A stretch of DNA of 64,000 nt from an uncultured Sphingopyxis sp. (GCA_936933955.1 CAKZIN010000094.1:1-64000), one strand, 5' to 3'. Counted from the first letter of the stretch, positions 8,287-17,528 are shown. Program-made: numbers and translations. The notes: generated by a model not told the origin, from the sequence alone.

Positions 8287-9129
8287 TCAGCCATAGCGGC
8301 CGGTGATGTAATCCTTGGTCTTTTCCTCGCGCGGGTTGGTGAAGATGTCGCTGGTCGCGCCATATTCGACGATGCGCCCGAGGTGGAAAAAGGCGGTCCG
8401 CTGCGACACGCGCGCGGCCTGCTGCATGTTATGCGTGACGATGACGATCGCGTAGCGCCCGCGCAGTTCGTGGATCAGCTCCTCGATTTTGGCGGTAGCG
8501 ATGGGGTCGAGCGCCGAGCAGGGCTCGTCCATCAGGATCGCTTCGGGGTCGACCGCGATGGCGCGCGCGATGCACAGCCGCTGCTGCTGGCCACCGGAGA
8601 GCGCGGTGCCGCTGTCGGTCAGGCGGTCCTTGACCTCCCCCCATAGACCGGCGCGGGTCAGCGACTTTTCGACGATCGCGTCCATGTCCGCCTTGGACGA
8701 GGCGAGCCCGTGGATCTTGGGGCCATAGGCGACATTGTCGTAGATCGACTTGGGGAAGGGGTTAGGCTTTTGGAACACCATCCCGACCCGCGCGCGCAGC
8801 TGCACGACGTCCATGCTGGGGGCATAGATGTCCTCCCCGTCGAGGCGGATGTCCCCCTCCACCCGCGCGCCGGGGACGGTGTCGTTCATGCGGTTCAACG
8901 TGCGCAGAAAGGTCGACTTGCCGCAGCCCGACGGTCCGATGAAGGCGGTCACGTCGTCGCGGTGGACGTCGATCGAGACGCCGTTGATCGCCTGCTTGTC
9001 GCCGTAGAAGACATTGACGTCGCGCGCGGTCATCTTTGCCGGCGAGGCGTTGGGGAGGGCGGCGCCCGCGCCCGCGCGCTCCCCCGCGGCGGCGAGGCTG
9101 CTCTGCGTCGGAGGCGGGGTTGTCACCAT
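8287..9129 (-). CDS. pstB: Phosphate ABC transporter ATP-binding protein PstB
   Basis: The 280-residue ATPase of the high-affinity phosphate importer has Walker [10 protein letters not shown] (65-73), the ABC signature LSGGQQQR, Walker B ILMDEP and the switch histidine in VTHNMQQA. The first 32 residues are an Ala/Pro-rich extension not found in enteric PstB; an internal ATG ([11 protein letters not shown]) would give the classic length. The ATG at 9129 overlaps the pstA stop by 7 bases, which favours the longer start. Confidence 0.94.
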   Translation of the reverse strand: MVTTPPPTQSSLAAAGERAGAGAALPNASPAKMTARDVNVFYGDKQAINGVSIDVHRDDVTAFIGPSGCGKSTFLRTLNRMNDTVPGARVEGDIRLDGEDIYAPSMDVVQLRARVGMVFQKPNPFPKSIYDNVAYGPKIHGLASSKADMDAIVEKSLTRAGLWGEVKDRLTDSGTALSGGQQQRLCIARAIAVDPEAILMDEPCSALDPIATAKIEELIHELRGRYAIVIVTHNMQQAARVSQRTAFFHLGRIVEYGATSDIFTNPREEKTKDYITGRYG

Positions 9130-10403
9130 GTTTTCTCGAACCTGTTCCTGAGCACGATGGCGATGGCGTTCATCGACAATAGCACGACCAGCAGCACGAT
9201 GATCGCCGCGCTGGTGTTGGTGACGAAGCCCGGATCGACCTGATCCGACCAGAGGAAAATCTGCATCGGCAGCACCGTCGAACCGGCGCACAACCCGTCC
9301 GGCGAGCCCGTGACGAACGCGCGCATGCCGATCAGCAGCAGCGGCGCCGTCTCCCCCAGCGCGCGGGCGATGCCGATGATCGTGCCGGTGAGGATGCCGG
9401 GCAGCGCGAGCGGGAGGACATGGTGAAACACCACCTGCACCTTGGACGCGCCGACGCCCAATGCGGCATCGCGGATCGAGGGCGGCACCGCCTTGATCGC
9501 ATTGCGGCCCGAGATGACGATCACCGGCATGGTCATCAGCGCGAGCGTCAGCCCGCCCACCAGCGGGCTTCCCTGACACAGCCCCATGGTGTTGATGAAC
9601 AGCGCGAGCGCGAGCAGCCCGAAGATGATCGACGGCACCGCGGCGAGGTTGTTGATCGATACCTCGATGAAGTCGGTGATGCGGTTCCGCGGCGCATATT
9701 CCTCTAGGTAGAGCGAGGCGAGCACCCCCACCGGAAAGGCGATCGCCAGCGTCACCAGCATGGTCAGCAGGCTGCCGATCAGCGCGCCCTTGATCCCCGC
9801 CATGGTCGGATCGGTCGCGTCGGAGAGCGTCAGGAAATTCCAGTTGAACCCGGTCGACAGCTTGCCCTGATCGCGCAGCGTCTGCGCGGTGCGCAGCATC
9901 TCCGGTGAGCCATGGCCACGGGCGGCGGCGGTCAGAGCTGACGATGCGGGGAGCGGCAGGGTGACGTTCGCCTGCTGGAGCAGCGCGGGGTTGGCGATGA
10001 TCGCCTGAGTCGCGGCGCGGGTGGCGGCGGGACCGAACCACGCCTCCGCCTGTGGCCCATAGGCGGCGGTGGCGGAGAGGCTGACGATGTCGGCGATCCC
10101 GCCGCTGTTGAGCGCAGCGGTTGCCTGCTCCGCGTCCAGCGTCCCGGCGGGCAGCGTCAGCCCGCTCCCCTGCAATTGCAGCGGCACGTCGATACGCGTC
10201 TGCGTGAAGCCGGGGAGCCCCGACCACAGCATCGAACCCAGCAGCAGCACCAGCGCGGCGAGGCTGGTCAGCACCGCAAACAGGCCGAGCCCGCGAAACA
10301 GCTTTTCGGAGCGGTAGCGCCTGGCGACGCGCGAGCGCATTTCGGCGCTCTGCCAGCGCGACGCCGCAGCGCTTCCGGTCGAGGGGAGGGCGGCGTCACT
10401 CAT
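9123..10403 (-). CDS. pstA: Phosphate ABC transporter permease PstA
   Basis: The 426-residue inner-membrane permease has the conserved PstA core with the EYAPRNR cytoplasmic loop, the [16 protein letters not shown] segment and the ABC-coupling loop ([39 protein letters not shown]). It is much longer than the roughly 300-residue enteric form because of an N-terminal cytoplasmic stretch, one helix and a periplasmic domain of about 140 residues before the permease core. Its start overlaps the end of pstC by 8 bases. Confidence 0.93.
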   Translation of the reverse strand: MSDAALPSTGSAAASRWQSAEMRSRVARRYRSEKLFRGLGLFAVLTSLAALVLLLGSMLWSGLPGFTQTRIDVPLQLQGSGLTLPAGTLDAEQATAALNSGGIADIVSLSATAAYGPQAEAWFGPAATRAATQAIIANPALLQQANVTLPLPASSALTAAARGHGSPEMLRTAQTLRDQGKLSTGFNWNFLTLSDATDPTMAGIKGALIGSLLTMLVTLAIAFPVGVLASLYLEEYAPRNRITDFIEVSINNLAAVPSIIFGLLALALFINTMGLCQGSPLVGGLTLALMTMPVIVISGRNAIKAVPPSIRDAALGVGASKVQVVFHHVLPLALPGILTGTIIGIARALGETAPLLLIGMRAFVTGSPDGLCAGSTVLPMQIFLWSDQVDPGFVTNTSAAIIVLLVVLLSMNAIAIVLRNRFEKTW

Positions 10404-11793
10404 AGGCTTCGCGGTACCGTTTGACGATGCGCAGCGCGACGATGTTGAGCGCCAGCGTGACGAGGAACAGCGTGAGGCCGAGCGCGAAAGCGGCGAGCGT
10501 CTTGGCGCTGTTGAACTCCTGATCGCCGGTCATCAGCTTGACGATCTGGACGGTGACGGTGGTCACGCTCTCGAACGGATTGGCGGTGAGGTTGGCGGAC
10601 TGGCCTGCGGCCATCACCACGATCATCGTTTCGCCGATGGCGCGGCTGACCGCGAGCAGTGCGCCGCCCATCACGCCCGGCAGCGCAGCGGGGATCAGCA
10701 CCTTGCGGATCGTCTCGGCCGGGGTCGCGCCCAGCGCCAGGCTGCCGTCGCGCATCGATCCCGGCACCGCGGTGATCGCATCGTCGGCGATGGAGGAGAC
10801 GAGCGGGATGATCATCACCCCCATCACCAGCCCCGCCGCCAGCGCGCTGTCGCTGCTCGCCCCGCCGATGCCGATCGCCGCGGCGAAGTCGCGCAGCACC
10901 GGCCCCACCGCGAGCGCCGCGAAATAGCCGTAGACCACGGTCGGGATGCCCGCCAGCACCTCGATCGCGGGCTTGAGCCACTTGCGCATCCCCGACGGCG
11001 CATATTGCGTCATGTAGATGGCGGTCATCAGCCCGAGCGGGATGGCGACCAGCATGGCGATCACCGCGCCGATCAGGATCGTGCCCCAGAACAGCGGGAT
11101 CGCACCGAACTGCGAGGGGTCCTCCGACCCGCTGACCGGCGCCCAGTTGAGTCCGGTGAGGAAGTCGATCACCGGAATGCGCGCGAAGAAACGCGAGCTT
11201 TCGAACAACAGCGAGACAAGGATGCCGAGCGTCGTCAGCGTCGCCACCAGGCTCGCCGCGAGCAGCGCGATCATCACCGCTCGCTCGACCCGGGTGCGTG
11301 CGCGGAAATCGCGGCGGACGCGGGTGTAGCCAAAGGCGAAGCCGGCGAAGCCCAGCAGCAGCGCGGCGGCGGTGCCGATCCAGTTGAACCGCGCGATCGC
11401 CGCACGAAACGGCTCGACCAGCGCCGCCGAGGCGGGGTTGAAGCCGCGTTCGAGCTGGCCGGTGGCGATCTGGCGCGCCTCGGCGAGGATCGCGGTGCGC
11501 TGAAAGTCGCCGGTCGGTAGCGAGGCGGCGGCGGGGCTCGCCTCCACCGCGCTCTGCGCGAAGCCCGGCGCCAGCGCGCCCCATAGTGCGAGGAACAGGA
11601 GCGCCGGGACCGCGGTCCACAGCGCCACGTACCAGCCGTGATAGCTCGGCAGCGAGTGCGGACGGGCGGCGCGCACTGCCGCCTTGTCGCTCCCCGCCGG
11701 AACGCGCGCGAACGCCGCCGCGCGCGCACGCGCCACCAGCCACCCGACGAGCGCTAAGCCCGCGATCAGAAAGGCGAGAGCGGCGGGGGACAC
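10396..11793 (-). CDS. pstC: Phosphate ABC transporter permease PstC
   Basis: The 465-residue partner permease includes the YMTQYAPSGMRKWLKPAIEVLAGIPTVVYG region and the coupling loop GATPAETIRKVLIPAALPGVMGGALLAVSRAIGETM. An N-terminal region of about 170 residues with two extra hydrophobic segments and a periplasmic loop precedes the core, as in other alphaproteobacterial PstC proteins. The start is a GTG at 11793, 33 bases after the pstS stop. The protein forms the channel with PstA. Confidence 0.93.
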   Translation of the reverse strand: MSPAALAFLIAGLALVGWLVARARAAAFARVPAGSDKAAVRAARPHSLPSYHGWYVALWTAVPALLFLALWGALAPGFAQSAVEASPAAASLPTGDFQRTAILAEARQIATGQLERGFNPASAALVEPFRAAIARFNWIGTAAALLLGFAGFAFGYTRVRRDFRARTRVERAVMIALLAASLVATLTTLGILVSLLFESSRFFARIPVIDFLTGLNWAPVSGSEDPSQFGAIPLFWGTILIGAVIAMLVAIPLGLMTAIYMTQYAPSGMRKWLKPAIEVLAGIPTVVYGYFAALAVGPVLRDFAAAIGIGGASSDSALAAGLVMGVMIIPLVSSIADDAITAVPGSMRDGSLALGATPAETIRKVLIPAALPGVMGGALLAVSRAIGETMIVVMAAGQSANLTANPFESVTTVTVQIVKLMTGDQEFNSAKTLAAFALGLTLFLVTLALNIVALRIVKRYREAYE

Positions 11794-11826
11794 GGCGGCG
11801 CGTGCGTTGCGGTTGGCGTCAGTGGC

Positions 11827-12879
11827 TTACTTGAGACCGTCGCGGGTCATCGGCGTCATGCCGGTCAGCGCCGCCTGCGCGCGGGTCGCCTCCGCCGTGT
11901 GCAGCGGAATGAGGCCGCGCTGGGCGAGGATGCCGCCCGCGCCCGCATTGTCGAGGAACGCCTTCAGATACTCCGCGATGCCCGGGATGACGCCGACGTG
12001 CTGCTTCTTGACGTAAAGGTAGAGCGGCCGCGAGCCCGGATACTGGCCCGAGGTGACGGTCGCGACGGTGGCTTCGGTGCCGTTGATCGGCACGTCGCGC
12101 ACGCTCTGCCGATTGGCGTCGAGGTAGGAGAAGCCGAAGATGCCGATCGCGTTCGGATTGCGGCTCAGCTTCTGGATGATCAGGTTGTCGTTCTCACCCT
12201 GCTCGACATATTCGGGGCTGCCGCGCATCGTGCCGCAGACGTCGTCGTGCCGCGCCTTGTCGCTGTCCTTGAGCGCCTTCATCGCCGGGTCGCTTTCACA
12301 GCCCTTGGTCATGAACAGCTCCTTGAAGCTGTCGAAGGTGCCCGAGGTCGAGGGCGGGCCATAGACCACGATCGGCGTCGCCGGCAGCGCCGGGTTGACG
12401 TCGCGCCAGGTGCGCGCGGTGTTGGGGCGACCGAACGGATTGGCGGCGAGCGCCTTGTAGATGTCGGTTTCCGACAGCGCGAGGCGCGGGCCGTTGGCGG
12501 CCTGGCCGAGCGCGAGGCCGTCGATGCCGACCGGGATCTCGACGATCTCGGTCACGCCGTTGCGCGCGCAGGCGTCGAACTCGCTCGCCTTCATCCGGCG
12601 CGATGCGGTGGCGATGTCGGGCGTGCCCGCGCCGACGCCGGAGCAGAAGCGCTCGATACCGCCGCCGGTGCCGATCGATTCGACGCGCGGGTTCTTCATG
12701 CCGGGGTTGGTGGCGACGAAGCGTTCCGCAGCGACGCTCGCGAACGGGAACACCGTGGACGATCCGACCGCGGAGACATAGTCGCGCGTCCCGCCGCCCG
12801 CACCCGATCCACCGCCGCACGCAGCGAGGGTGAGGGGGAGAGTCGCCAGCGCCAGCGCACCGAGCAGCTTCTTGGTCAT
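11827..12879 (-). CDS. pstS: Phosphate-binding periplasmic protein PstS
   Basis: The 350-residue protein delivers phosphate to PstCA. It has a lipoprotein-type signal (MTKKLLGALALATLPLTLAAC) with a lipobox ending at Cys21 and a Gly/Ser-rich linker, so it is probably membrane-anchored. Ligand-binding segments of the family are visible: VGSSTVFPFA, SIGTGGGIERFCSG, PSTSGTFDSF. It is the first gene after the Pho box at 12971-12999, so its expression should be strongly phosphate-controlled. Confidence 0.93.
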   Translation of the reverse strand: MTKKLLGALALATLPLTLAACGGGSGAGGGTRDYVSAVGSSTVFPFASVAAERFVATNPGMKNPRVESIGTGGGIERFCSGVGAGTPDIATASRRMKASEFDACARNGVTEIVEIPVGIDGLALGQAANGPRLALSETDIYKALAANPFGRPNTARTWRDVNPALPATPIVVYGPPSTSGTFDSFKELFMTKGCESDPAMKALKDSDKARHDDVCGTMRGSPEYVEQGENDNLIIQKLSRNPNAIGIFGFSYLDANRQSVRDVPINGTEATVATVTSGQYPGSRPLYLYVKKQHVGVIPGIAEYLKAFLDNAGAGGILAQRGLIPLHTAEATRAQAALTGMTPMTRDGLK

Positions 12880-12970
12880 CGCATGTCCTCCAAGGCGGGC
12901 GCTCCGGCTCTACCGATTCGCTCGCAACGCAAACCGAAGCGCCAGTTCCGCTTCGCTTGGCGGTGCCCCT

Positions 12971-12999
12971 GTGACAGCCGCGTGTCACTTTTGTGACAG
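12971..12999 (-). promoter_or_regulatory. Pho box upstream of pstS
   Basis: Read on the minus strand, three 7-base units lie at exact 11-base spacing: CTGTCAC (12999-12993), GTGACAC (12988-12982) and CTGTCAC (12977-12971), separated by AAAA and GCGG. The outer units match the PhoB half-site CTGTCA-T/C perfectly and the middle one matches at 5 of 7 positions. The box ends about 90 bases before the pstS start and lies in the 131-base gap after phoR. Confidence 0.8.
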
Positions 13000-13010
13000 C
13001 GGCGCCAGCC

Positions 13011-14225
13011 TTAGAGTTCCGCCGCGGGAAGGCGGATGCGCACCTCGGTTCCGACGCCGACTTCGCTGTCGATGTCGAGTCGGCCGCGGTGGCGTTCGAC
13101 GATGTGTTTGACGATGGCGAGGCCCAGCCCGGTCCCGCCGAGCGAGCGACTGCGCGCGCTGTCCACGCGGTAAAAACGCTCGGTCAGTCGGGGGAGCGCC
13201 TCGCGCGGGATGCCGTCGCCTTCGTCGCGCACGCTCAGCTCCACCATCGCCCCCGCGGCGGGCGCCACGCGCACGCGCACCGGCGTTCCGCTGCGACCAT
13301 ATTTGAGCGCGTTGGCAACGATGTTGTCGGCCATCTGCGTGAGCTGCGCGTGGTCCCCCTGGACGGTGGCGGGCGGCGTGCAGTCAACCGCGATGTCGCG
13401 GCCCCGCGGCGACCCCGCGTGCCGCTCGGCAACGGCGCCGACGAGTGCGCAGAGGTCGATCGTCTCGCTCGGCACGCTGCCCTTGCTCGCCTCGATGCGG
13501 GAGATGGAGAGGAGGTCGTCGACCAGCCGCGTCATGCGTCGCGCCTCGGTGTCGATGACGCTCAGAAACCGTTCGCGCGTGGCGGGATCGCCGCCGGCCT
13601 CATCGTCACGCAGCGTTTCGACGAAGCCCAGAATCGCAGCGAGCGGCGTGCGCAGTTCGTGACTGGCGTTGGCGACGAAATCCGCGCGCATCCGCTCGAC
13701 CGAATCGCGCTGACTTTCATCGCGTAGCTGCACCAGCCGTCCTTCACCGACCGGGCTGACGGTCATGCGCCAGCGTCGCCCGGCCCCGCCGAGCCCGACC
13801 AGCTCCACCGCCCGCTGCTGGCTCCGATCCTGCGCCAACAGGTCCGCCGCGGCGGGGTGGCGGATCGCCGCGCGCACGTCGCTGCCGAGAATGAACGAAC
13901 CGAGCAGCCCCCGCGCGGATCGGTTGGCGGTGGTCACGCGATCGTCGGCATCGACGACCAGCGCCGGAAAGGCGAGCGCGTCGAGCGCGCCCGCAAAGCG
14001 CGGATGTTCCCATAGCTTCGCCGGGGGTGGTGGGGGTGCCGTGACGGTCTGCGCGACGGGCGCGACCGTCTCCTCCTCGCCGAAGCTGCCGAGCAGGAGC
14101 AGCGCGCCGATCCCGGCAAAGGCGCCCACCAGCGTCGCCGCGCCGACTCCGGCGGCAGCGGCAAACCCCAGCGCGATCGCCAGCAGCAGCAGCATCGGCA
14201 AGGAGAGGCGGAGGTCGATGCGCAT
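13011..14225 (-). CDS. phoR: Phosphate regulon sensor histidine kinase PhoR
   Basis: The 404-residue kinase has an N-terminal hydrophobic hairpin (residues about 8-46), a PAS-like domain (FPALVVDADDRVTTANRSA), the dimerisation/phosphoacceptor motif NASHELRTPLAAI with the catalytic His, and an HATPase domain with N box (DNIVANALKYG), G1 (VRDEGDGIP) and G2 (GGTGLGLAIVKHI). It phosphorylates PhoB when phosphate is low. The ATG at 14225 starts directly at the membrane segment; the frame upstream is Arg-rich. The pstS Pho box lies downstream of phoR, so phoR need not be induced with the pst genes. Confidence 0.92.
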   Translation of the reverse strand: MRIDLRLSLPMLLLLAIALGFAAAAGVGAATLVGAFAGIGALLLLGSFGEEETVAPVAQTVTAPPPPPAKLWEHPRFAGALDALAFPALVVDADDRVTTANRSARGLLGSFILGSDVRAAIRHPAAADLLAQDRSQQRAVELVGLGGAGRRWRMTVSPVGEGRLVQLRDESQRDSVERMRADFVANASHELRTPLAAILGFVETLRDDEAGGDPATRERFLSVIDTEARRMTRLVDDLLSISRIEASKGSVPSETIDLCALVGAVAERHAGSPRGRDIAVDCTPPATVQGDHAQLTQMADNIVANALKYGRSGTPVRVRVAPAAGAMVELSVRDEGDGIPREALPRLTERFYRVDSARSRSLGGTGLGLAIVKHIVERHRGRLDIDSEVGVGTEVRIRLPAAEL

Positions 14226-14340
14226 CGTGGCCGGCCTGATAGCGCGGGTGCCGTCACGTCGCCACCTGCCCGGAAACGTTACGCTTGGTGCGCGAAGCAA
14301 TGCTTTATAGCGCGCTCACCCTGTGTTAGCAGCCCGGCGC

Positions 14341-14772
14341 ATGGACGCGCCCGACCTCCAGCCTGCCGCCGATCCCGACGTCGGCGACGACAAGCCCGCC
14401 GATGCGTCGCTGGTGCAGCGCCGCGCGCTGATGCTGGGCGCGGTCGGAGTGGCGGCTTCGCTGACCGTCCGTCCGGCCTTTGCGCAGACCGCCATCTCGG
14501 TGATGAACTGCCAGATCCCGGTGCCCGACGCCGCGCGCTCGGGCAGCGCCATCGCGCTCGACGGGAGGGTGGTCCCCCCCGGCACGACGGGCGCCGTCCC
14601 CGCCGCGGTGCGGCCGTTCACGGGGGAAGAGGTGAAGGCGGCGCTCGCCGGACGCAGCCTGCCGGGCACGACCTATGAACAGAACACCGCCTACCTCAAC
14701 TACATCCGTCGCCTGACCAACGGGCAGCAGGGCTTCACCTGCTACGCCTCGATCCAGATGCGCCGCCGCTAG
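14341..14772 (+). CDS. Hypothetical exported protein beside HprK-related cassette
   Basis: The 143-residue product has a twin-arginine-like export signal (QRRALMLGAVGVAASLTVRPAFAQT), with a likely cleavage after AFA. The mature part of roughly 90 residues holds only two cysteines (VMNCQIP and GFTCYAS), which could form a disulfide, and ends in a basic tail MRRR. I recognise no family. It lies 19 bases before the PqqD-like gene and is probably in one operon with the kinase and nucleotidyltransferase, making it a candidate substrate or partner; this is inference from position. The ATG at 14341 is preferred over 14323, which only adds MLAARR. Confidence 0.7.
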   Translation: MDAPDLQPAADPDVGDDKPADASLVQRRALMLGAVGVAASLTVRPAFAQTAISVMNCQIPVPDAARSGSAIALDGRVVPPGTTGAVPAAVRPFTGEEVKAALAGRSLPGTTYEQNTAYLNYIRRLTNGQQGFTCYASIQMRRR

Positions 14773-14791
14773 GGCGCGCCGTGCGCCGGAG

Positions 14792-15082
14792 ATGAGCGAC
14801 GAGGCAGCCCCGCGGCGTTGGCGAATGCGCCCCGCTGCGGATGCGCTGCGACAGGTCGACCTCGACGGTATCGTCGCGCTTTACGATGCGAGTTCGGGGC
14901 GCACTCACCTCCTCGCACCGCCGCTTCCGCAACTGCTCGCGGCCCTGGGGGAGGGGCCTGCGGACGTGCGGACGCTGCTTGCCCGCCTCCACCGCGATTA
15001 TCAGCTGCCCGAAGGCGCCGCCGACGCAATCGTGGAACGCTGCGATGAACTGGTGGCGCTCGGCCTGGCGGAGGTGGGGTGA
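14792..15082 (+). CDS. HPr-rel-A system PqqD family peptide chaperone
   Basis: The 96-residue protein has the winged-helix layout of PqqD-like recognition proteins: a beta hairpin region (LDGIVALYDASSGRTHLLAP) followed by helices ending GADAIVERCDELVALGLAEVG-like. In RiPP pathways such proteins bind a leader peptide and present it to the modifying enzyme. The family known from HprK-related kinase A neighbourhoods fits both sequence and position. Its stop overlaps the GTG start of the kinase gene (GTGA), indicating translational coupling. No asparagine synthetase or transglutaminase-like lasso gene is nearby. Confidence 0.75.
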   Translation: MSDEAAPRRWRMRPAADALRQVDLDGIVALYDASSGRTHLLAPPLPQLLAALGEGPADVRTLLARLHRDYQLPEGAADAIVERCDELVALGLAEVG

Positions 15083-15945
15083 GCCACGTCTGGTCGCGAC
15101 AGGTGGGTGCGGTGCCGATGCGGCTCGCAAGCGCATGGCGGGCGCCGGTCGCATTGATGGAGCGGCTTTACCGCGACTTTCCCGCGCCCGAGCATGGCTT
15201 TGCCTCGGCCACCGCGCGGCTCGAACCCGCGGGCCCGCTGCGCCGCTGGTTGCGGCCGAGCGTCGCGATTGCGGGTGACTTTACCATCCCCGACGCCGCC
15301 CCGCTCCCGCTCGCGCAGGGGCTGCTGGCGGCGGAGATGGCGCTCAACCTCCAGCTCGCGCTCGGCTGGTCGCAGCATCTGCTGCTGCACGCCGCTGCGG
15401 TGGAGCGCGACGGTGACGCGATACTGCTGGTGGGGGCGTCGGGCTCGGGCAAGTCGACGCTGGCGGCGCTATTGGGGGAGCGCGGCTGGCGGCTGATGGG
15501 GGACGAGTTCGCGCTGCTCCGGCTCGACGGCTCCGCGCTCGCCGACCCGCATCCGCGCCTCGTCAGCCTCAAGAACGAGAGCATCGCCGCGATGCGCGCC
15601 GAGGTCACCGACCCCGCGCGCTGGGGGCCGGAACTCACCGGAACGCCCAAGGGGACGGTCCGCCATCTGGTGCCCAACGCCGACGCCATCGCGCGCCAGC
15701 GAGAGCCTGCCCGGCCCGCGCTGATCCTCTTTCCGCGCTTCGGGGAGGGGCCGGGGCTCCACCCGGTCGGGCGCGCCGACGCCTTCGTGCGGCTGACGGA
15801 GGGGTCGACCAACTACCTCGCGCTGGGGGACGCGGCGTTCCTGACGCTAACCGCGCTGGTCACCTCGGCTCCCGCCGTCGAGCTGCACTATCGCGACGGC
15901 GACAGCGCAGTCGCGGCGGTGGCGCAGCTGTGGGGTGCGCGATGA
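15079..15945 (+). CDS. HprK-related kinase A
   Basis: The 288-residue protein is related to the C-terminal kinase domain of HPr kinase/phosphorylase. It has a conserved His in LLLHAAAVE (104), Walker A GASGSGKST (119-127) and an acidic pair in MGDEFALL (142-143). No HPr or other PTS gene is seen in the window, and relatives in lasso-peptide clusters phosphorylate a peptide tail, so a peptide or small-protein substrate is plausible. The start is GTG 15079 within the preceding stop; the end overlaps the next ATG (ATGA). Confidence 0.8.
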   Translation: MSHVWSRQVGAVPMRLASAWRAPVALMERLYRDFPAPEHGFASATARLEPAGPLRRWLRPSVAIAGDFTIPDAAPLPLAQGLLAAEMALNLQLALGWSQHLLLHAAAVERDGDAILLVGASGSGKSTLAALLGERGWRLMGDEFALLRLDGSALADPHPRLVSLKNESIAAMRAEVTDPARWGPELTGTPKGTVRHLVPNADAIARQREPARPALILFPRFGEGPGLHPVGRADAFVRLTEGSTNYLALGDAAFLTLTALVTSAPAVELHYRDGDSAVAAVAQLWGAR

Positions 15946-16946
15946 CGCTCGCGCGCACGCTCGCCGCCGTACTGGCGGAACCGTCGCGCGCTGCCGAGCT
16001 GTCGGGCGCGGTCTGGAGCGACCTCCTCAGCCTCGCCCGCGCCGAGCGGCTGTCGGGCACGCTGGCGGAGCGTGCCGGGAAGTACGCTCCGAATGCCGTC
16101 GCTCCGACCCTTCGTGCCGAAGCGGCCCGCGCGCAGCACGCGACGCGCCAGATGTTGTGGGAGGCGGGGGAGGTGGCGCGGGTGCTCGCGCCGCTGGGTG
16201 TAGCGCCGATCCTGCTTAAGGGCAGCGCCTACGCTGCGGCGGGGCTGGCTGCGTTCCACGGTCGCAACATCGGCGACACCGATATCCTCCTGCCCGCCGA
16301 CCGGCTGGCGGAGGCGGAGGCAGCGTTGCTTGGCGGTGGGTGGGAATGGGTCAAGACCGACCCCTATGACCAGCAATATTATCGGCGCTGGATGCACGAG
16401 CTGCCTCCGCTGATCCACGCCGCGCGCGACCGTATGCTCGACGTGCATCATAGCATCCTCCCGCTCACCGCCCGCCCGCGGGTCGATGCCGCCGCGCTGA
16501 TCGCGGATGCGGTGCCCTGCGGTGCGGGGCTCATGCGGTTGTGCGATACCGATCTGGTGCTGCATGCCGCCGCGCACTGCATCGCCGATGGCGAGCTCGA
16601 CGGGGCGATGCGCAACCTGTGGGACATCGACCGGCTGCTGCGCGAGCTGTCGGGCCGGGAGGGCTTCTGGCCCGAGCTTCGCGAGCGCGCGCTGCGGCAT
16701 CAGCTGTGGCCGGCGATGGCGCGGGCGGGCCGCCTTGCGCGCGCGCTTTACGCGACGCCGCTTCCCGCCGACTGGCCGCGCGAGCGGGCGAGCGACCGCT
16801 GGTTCCTGCGCCGCATCGTCGCGCGCGACGGATGGGGACGGGGCACCGCGCGAGCGTTGCGTGCCGGCTTCTACGTGCGCGGGCACCTGATGAGGATGCC
16901 GCCGCGCCTGCTCGTGCCGCATCTCGTGCGAAAGGCGTTCGGCTGA
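15942..16946 (+). CDS. Nucleotidyltransferase family protein (lasso PsmN-like family)
   Basis: The 334-residue protein resembles the uncharacterised nucleotidyltransferase family that occurs beside HprK-like kinases. The putative active site is LLKGSAYAAAGLAAFHGRNIGDTDILLP, with a G-S and a D-x-D pair as in the polymerase-beta fold, followed by a helical region rich in His and Arg (LHAAAHCIADGELDGAMRNLWDID). It may transfer a nucleotidyl or related group to the product of the cassette. The start ATG overlaps the kinase stop. It is the last gene of the cassette; rpsM follows 213 bases later. Confidence 0.72.
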   Translation: MTLARTLAAVLAEPSRAAELSGAVWSDLLSLARAERLSGTLAERAGKYAPNAVAPTLRAEAARAQHATRQMLWEAGEVARVLAPLGVAPILLKGSAYAAAGLAAFHGRNIGDTDILLPADRLAEAEAALLGGGWEWVKTDPYDQQYYRRWMHELPPLIHAARDRMLDVHHSILPLTARPRVDAAALIADAVPCGAGLMRLCDTDLVLHAAAHCIADGELDGAMRNLWDIDRLLRELSGREGFWPELRERALRHQLWPAMARAGRLARALYATPLPADWPRERASDRWFLRRIVARDGWGRGTARALRAGFYVRGHLMRMPPRLLVPHLVRKAFG

Positions 16947-17159
16947 TCGGCTACCGCCTGCGCGATCCGTTTGACGCGGCGCGCTAATCTGGCTAACGAA
17001 CCTCGCATCCCGGAACACCCGAACGGCCTCGGCGCAGCGAACCCGCTTGCCGACGGCCATTTTTGTGTTGTGGGGCAGGGGGCTAAGGCCTTCCGAATCG
17101 ACGCTTTGAGATGGGGCGCCTTGCCAGCCGCCTCGTGGAGCTCAGGAGACTAGAGACAC
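16947..17159 (+). other. Intergenic region before the alpha operon
   Basis: These 213 bases separate the nucleotidyltransferase gene from rpsM and probably hold the rpsM promoter and leader. An AGGAGA-like ribosome binding site (CTCAGGAGAC, 17141-17150) lies ten bases before the rpsM ATG. I could not point to convincing -35 and -10 boxes. No adk or secY, which usually precede rpsM, is present. Confidence 0.5.
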
Positions 17160-17528
17160 ATGGCACGTATCGCGGGTGTGAACCTGCCCACCAACAAGCG
17201 CGTCGTGATCGCGCTGCAGTATATCCACGGCATCGGTCCGAAGTTCGCCAGCGACATCGTCGGCAAGGTGGGCATCGACAGCCAGCGTCGCATCCAGGAT
17301 CTGTCGGACGCCGAAGTACTCCAGATCCGCGAAGCGATCGACGCGACCTACACGGTGGAAGGCGACCTTCGTCGCGAGACCGCGATGAACATCAAGCGGT
17401 TGATGGACCTTGGCTGCTACCGTGGTCTGCGTCACCGCAAGGGGCTCCCCGTTCGCGGTCAGCGCACGCACACCAATGCGCGCACCCGCAAGGGCAAGGC
17501 CAAGCCGATCGCGGGCAAGAAGAAGTAA
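17160..17528 (+). CDS. rpsM: 30S ribosomal protein S13
   Basis: The 122-residue basic protein begins [15 protein letters not shown] and shows the S13 signature [26 protein letters not shown] near the C terminus. It sits in the head of the small subunit and contacts S19 and the tRNAs. It opens the alpha operon here (rpsM-rpsK-rpoA-rplQ); rpsD is absent, as is usual in alphaproteobacteria. Confidence 0.97.
   Translation: MARIAGVNLPTNKRVVIALQYIHGIGPKFASDIVGKVGIDSQRRIQDLSDAEVLQIREAIDATYTVEGDLRRETAMNIKRLMDLGCYRGLRHRKGLPVRGQRTHTNARTRKGKAKPIAGKKK

Noticed and set aside
15079..15945. Classical HPr kinase/phosphorylase controlling a PTS
   Set aside because: No HPr or EI gene is present, and the protein falls with the HprK-related kinases that accompany PqqD-like chaperones.
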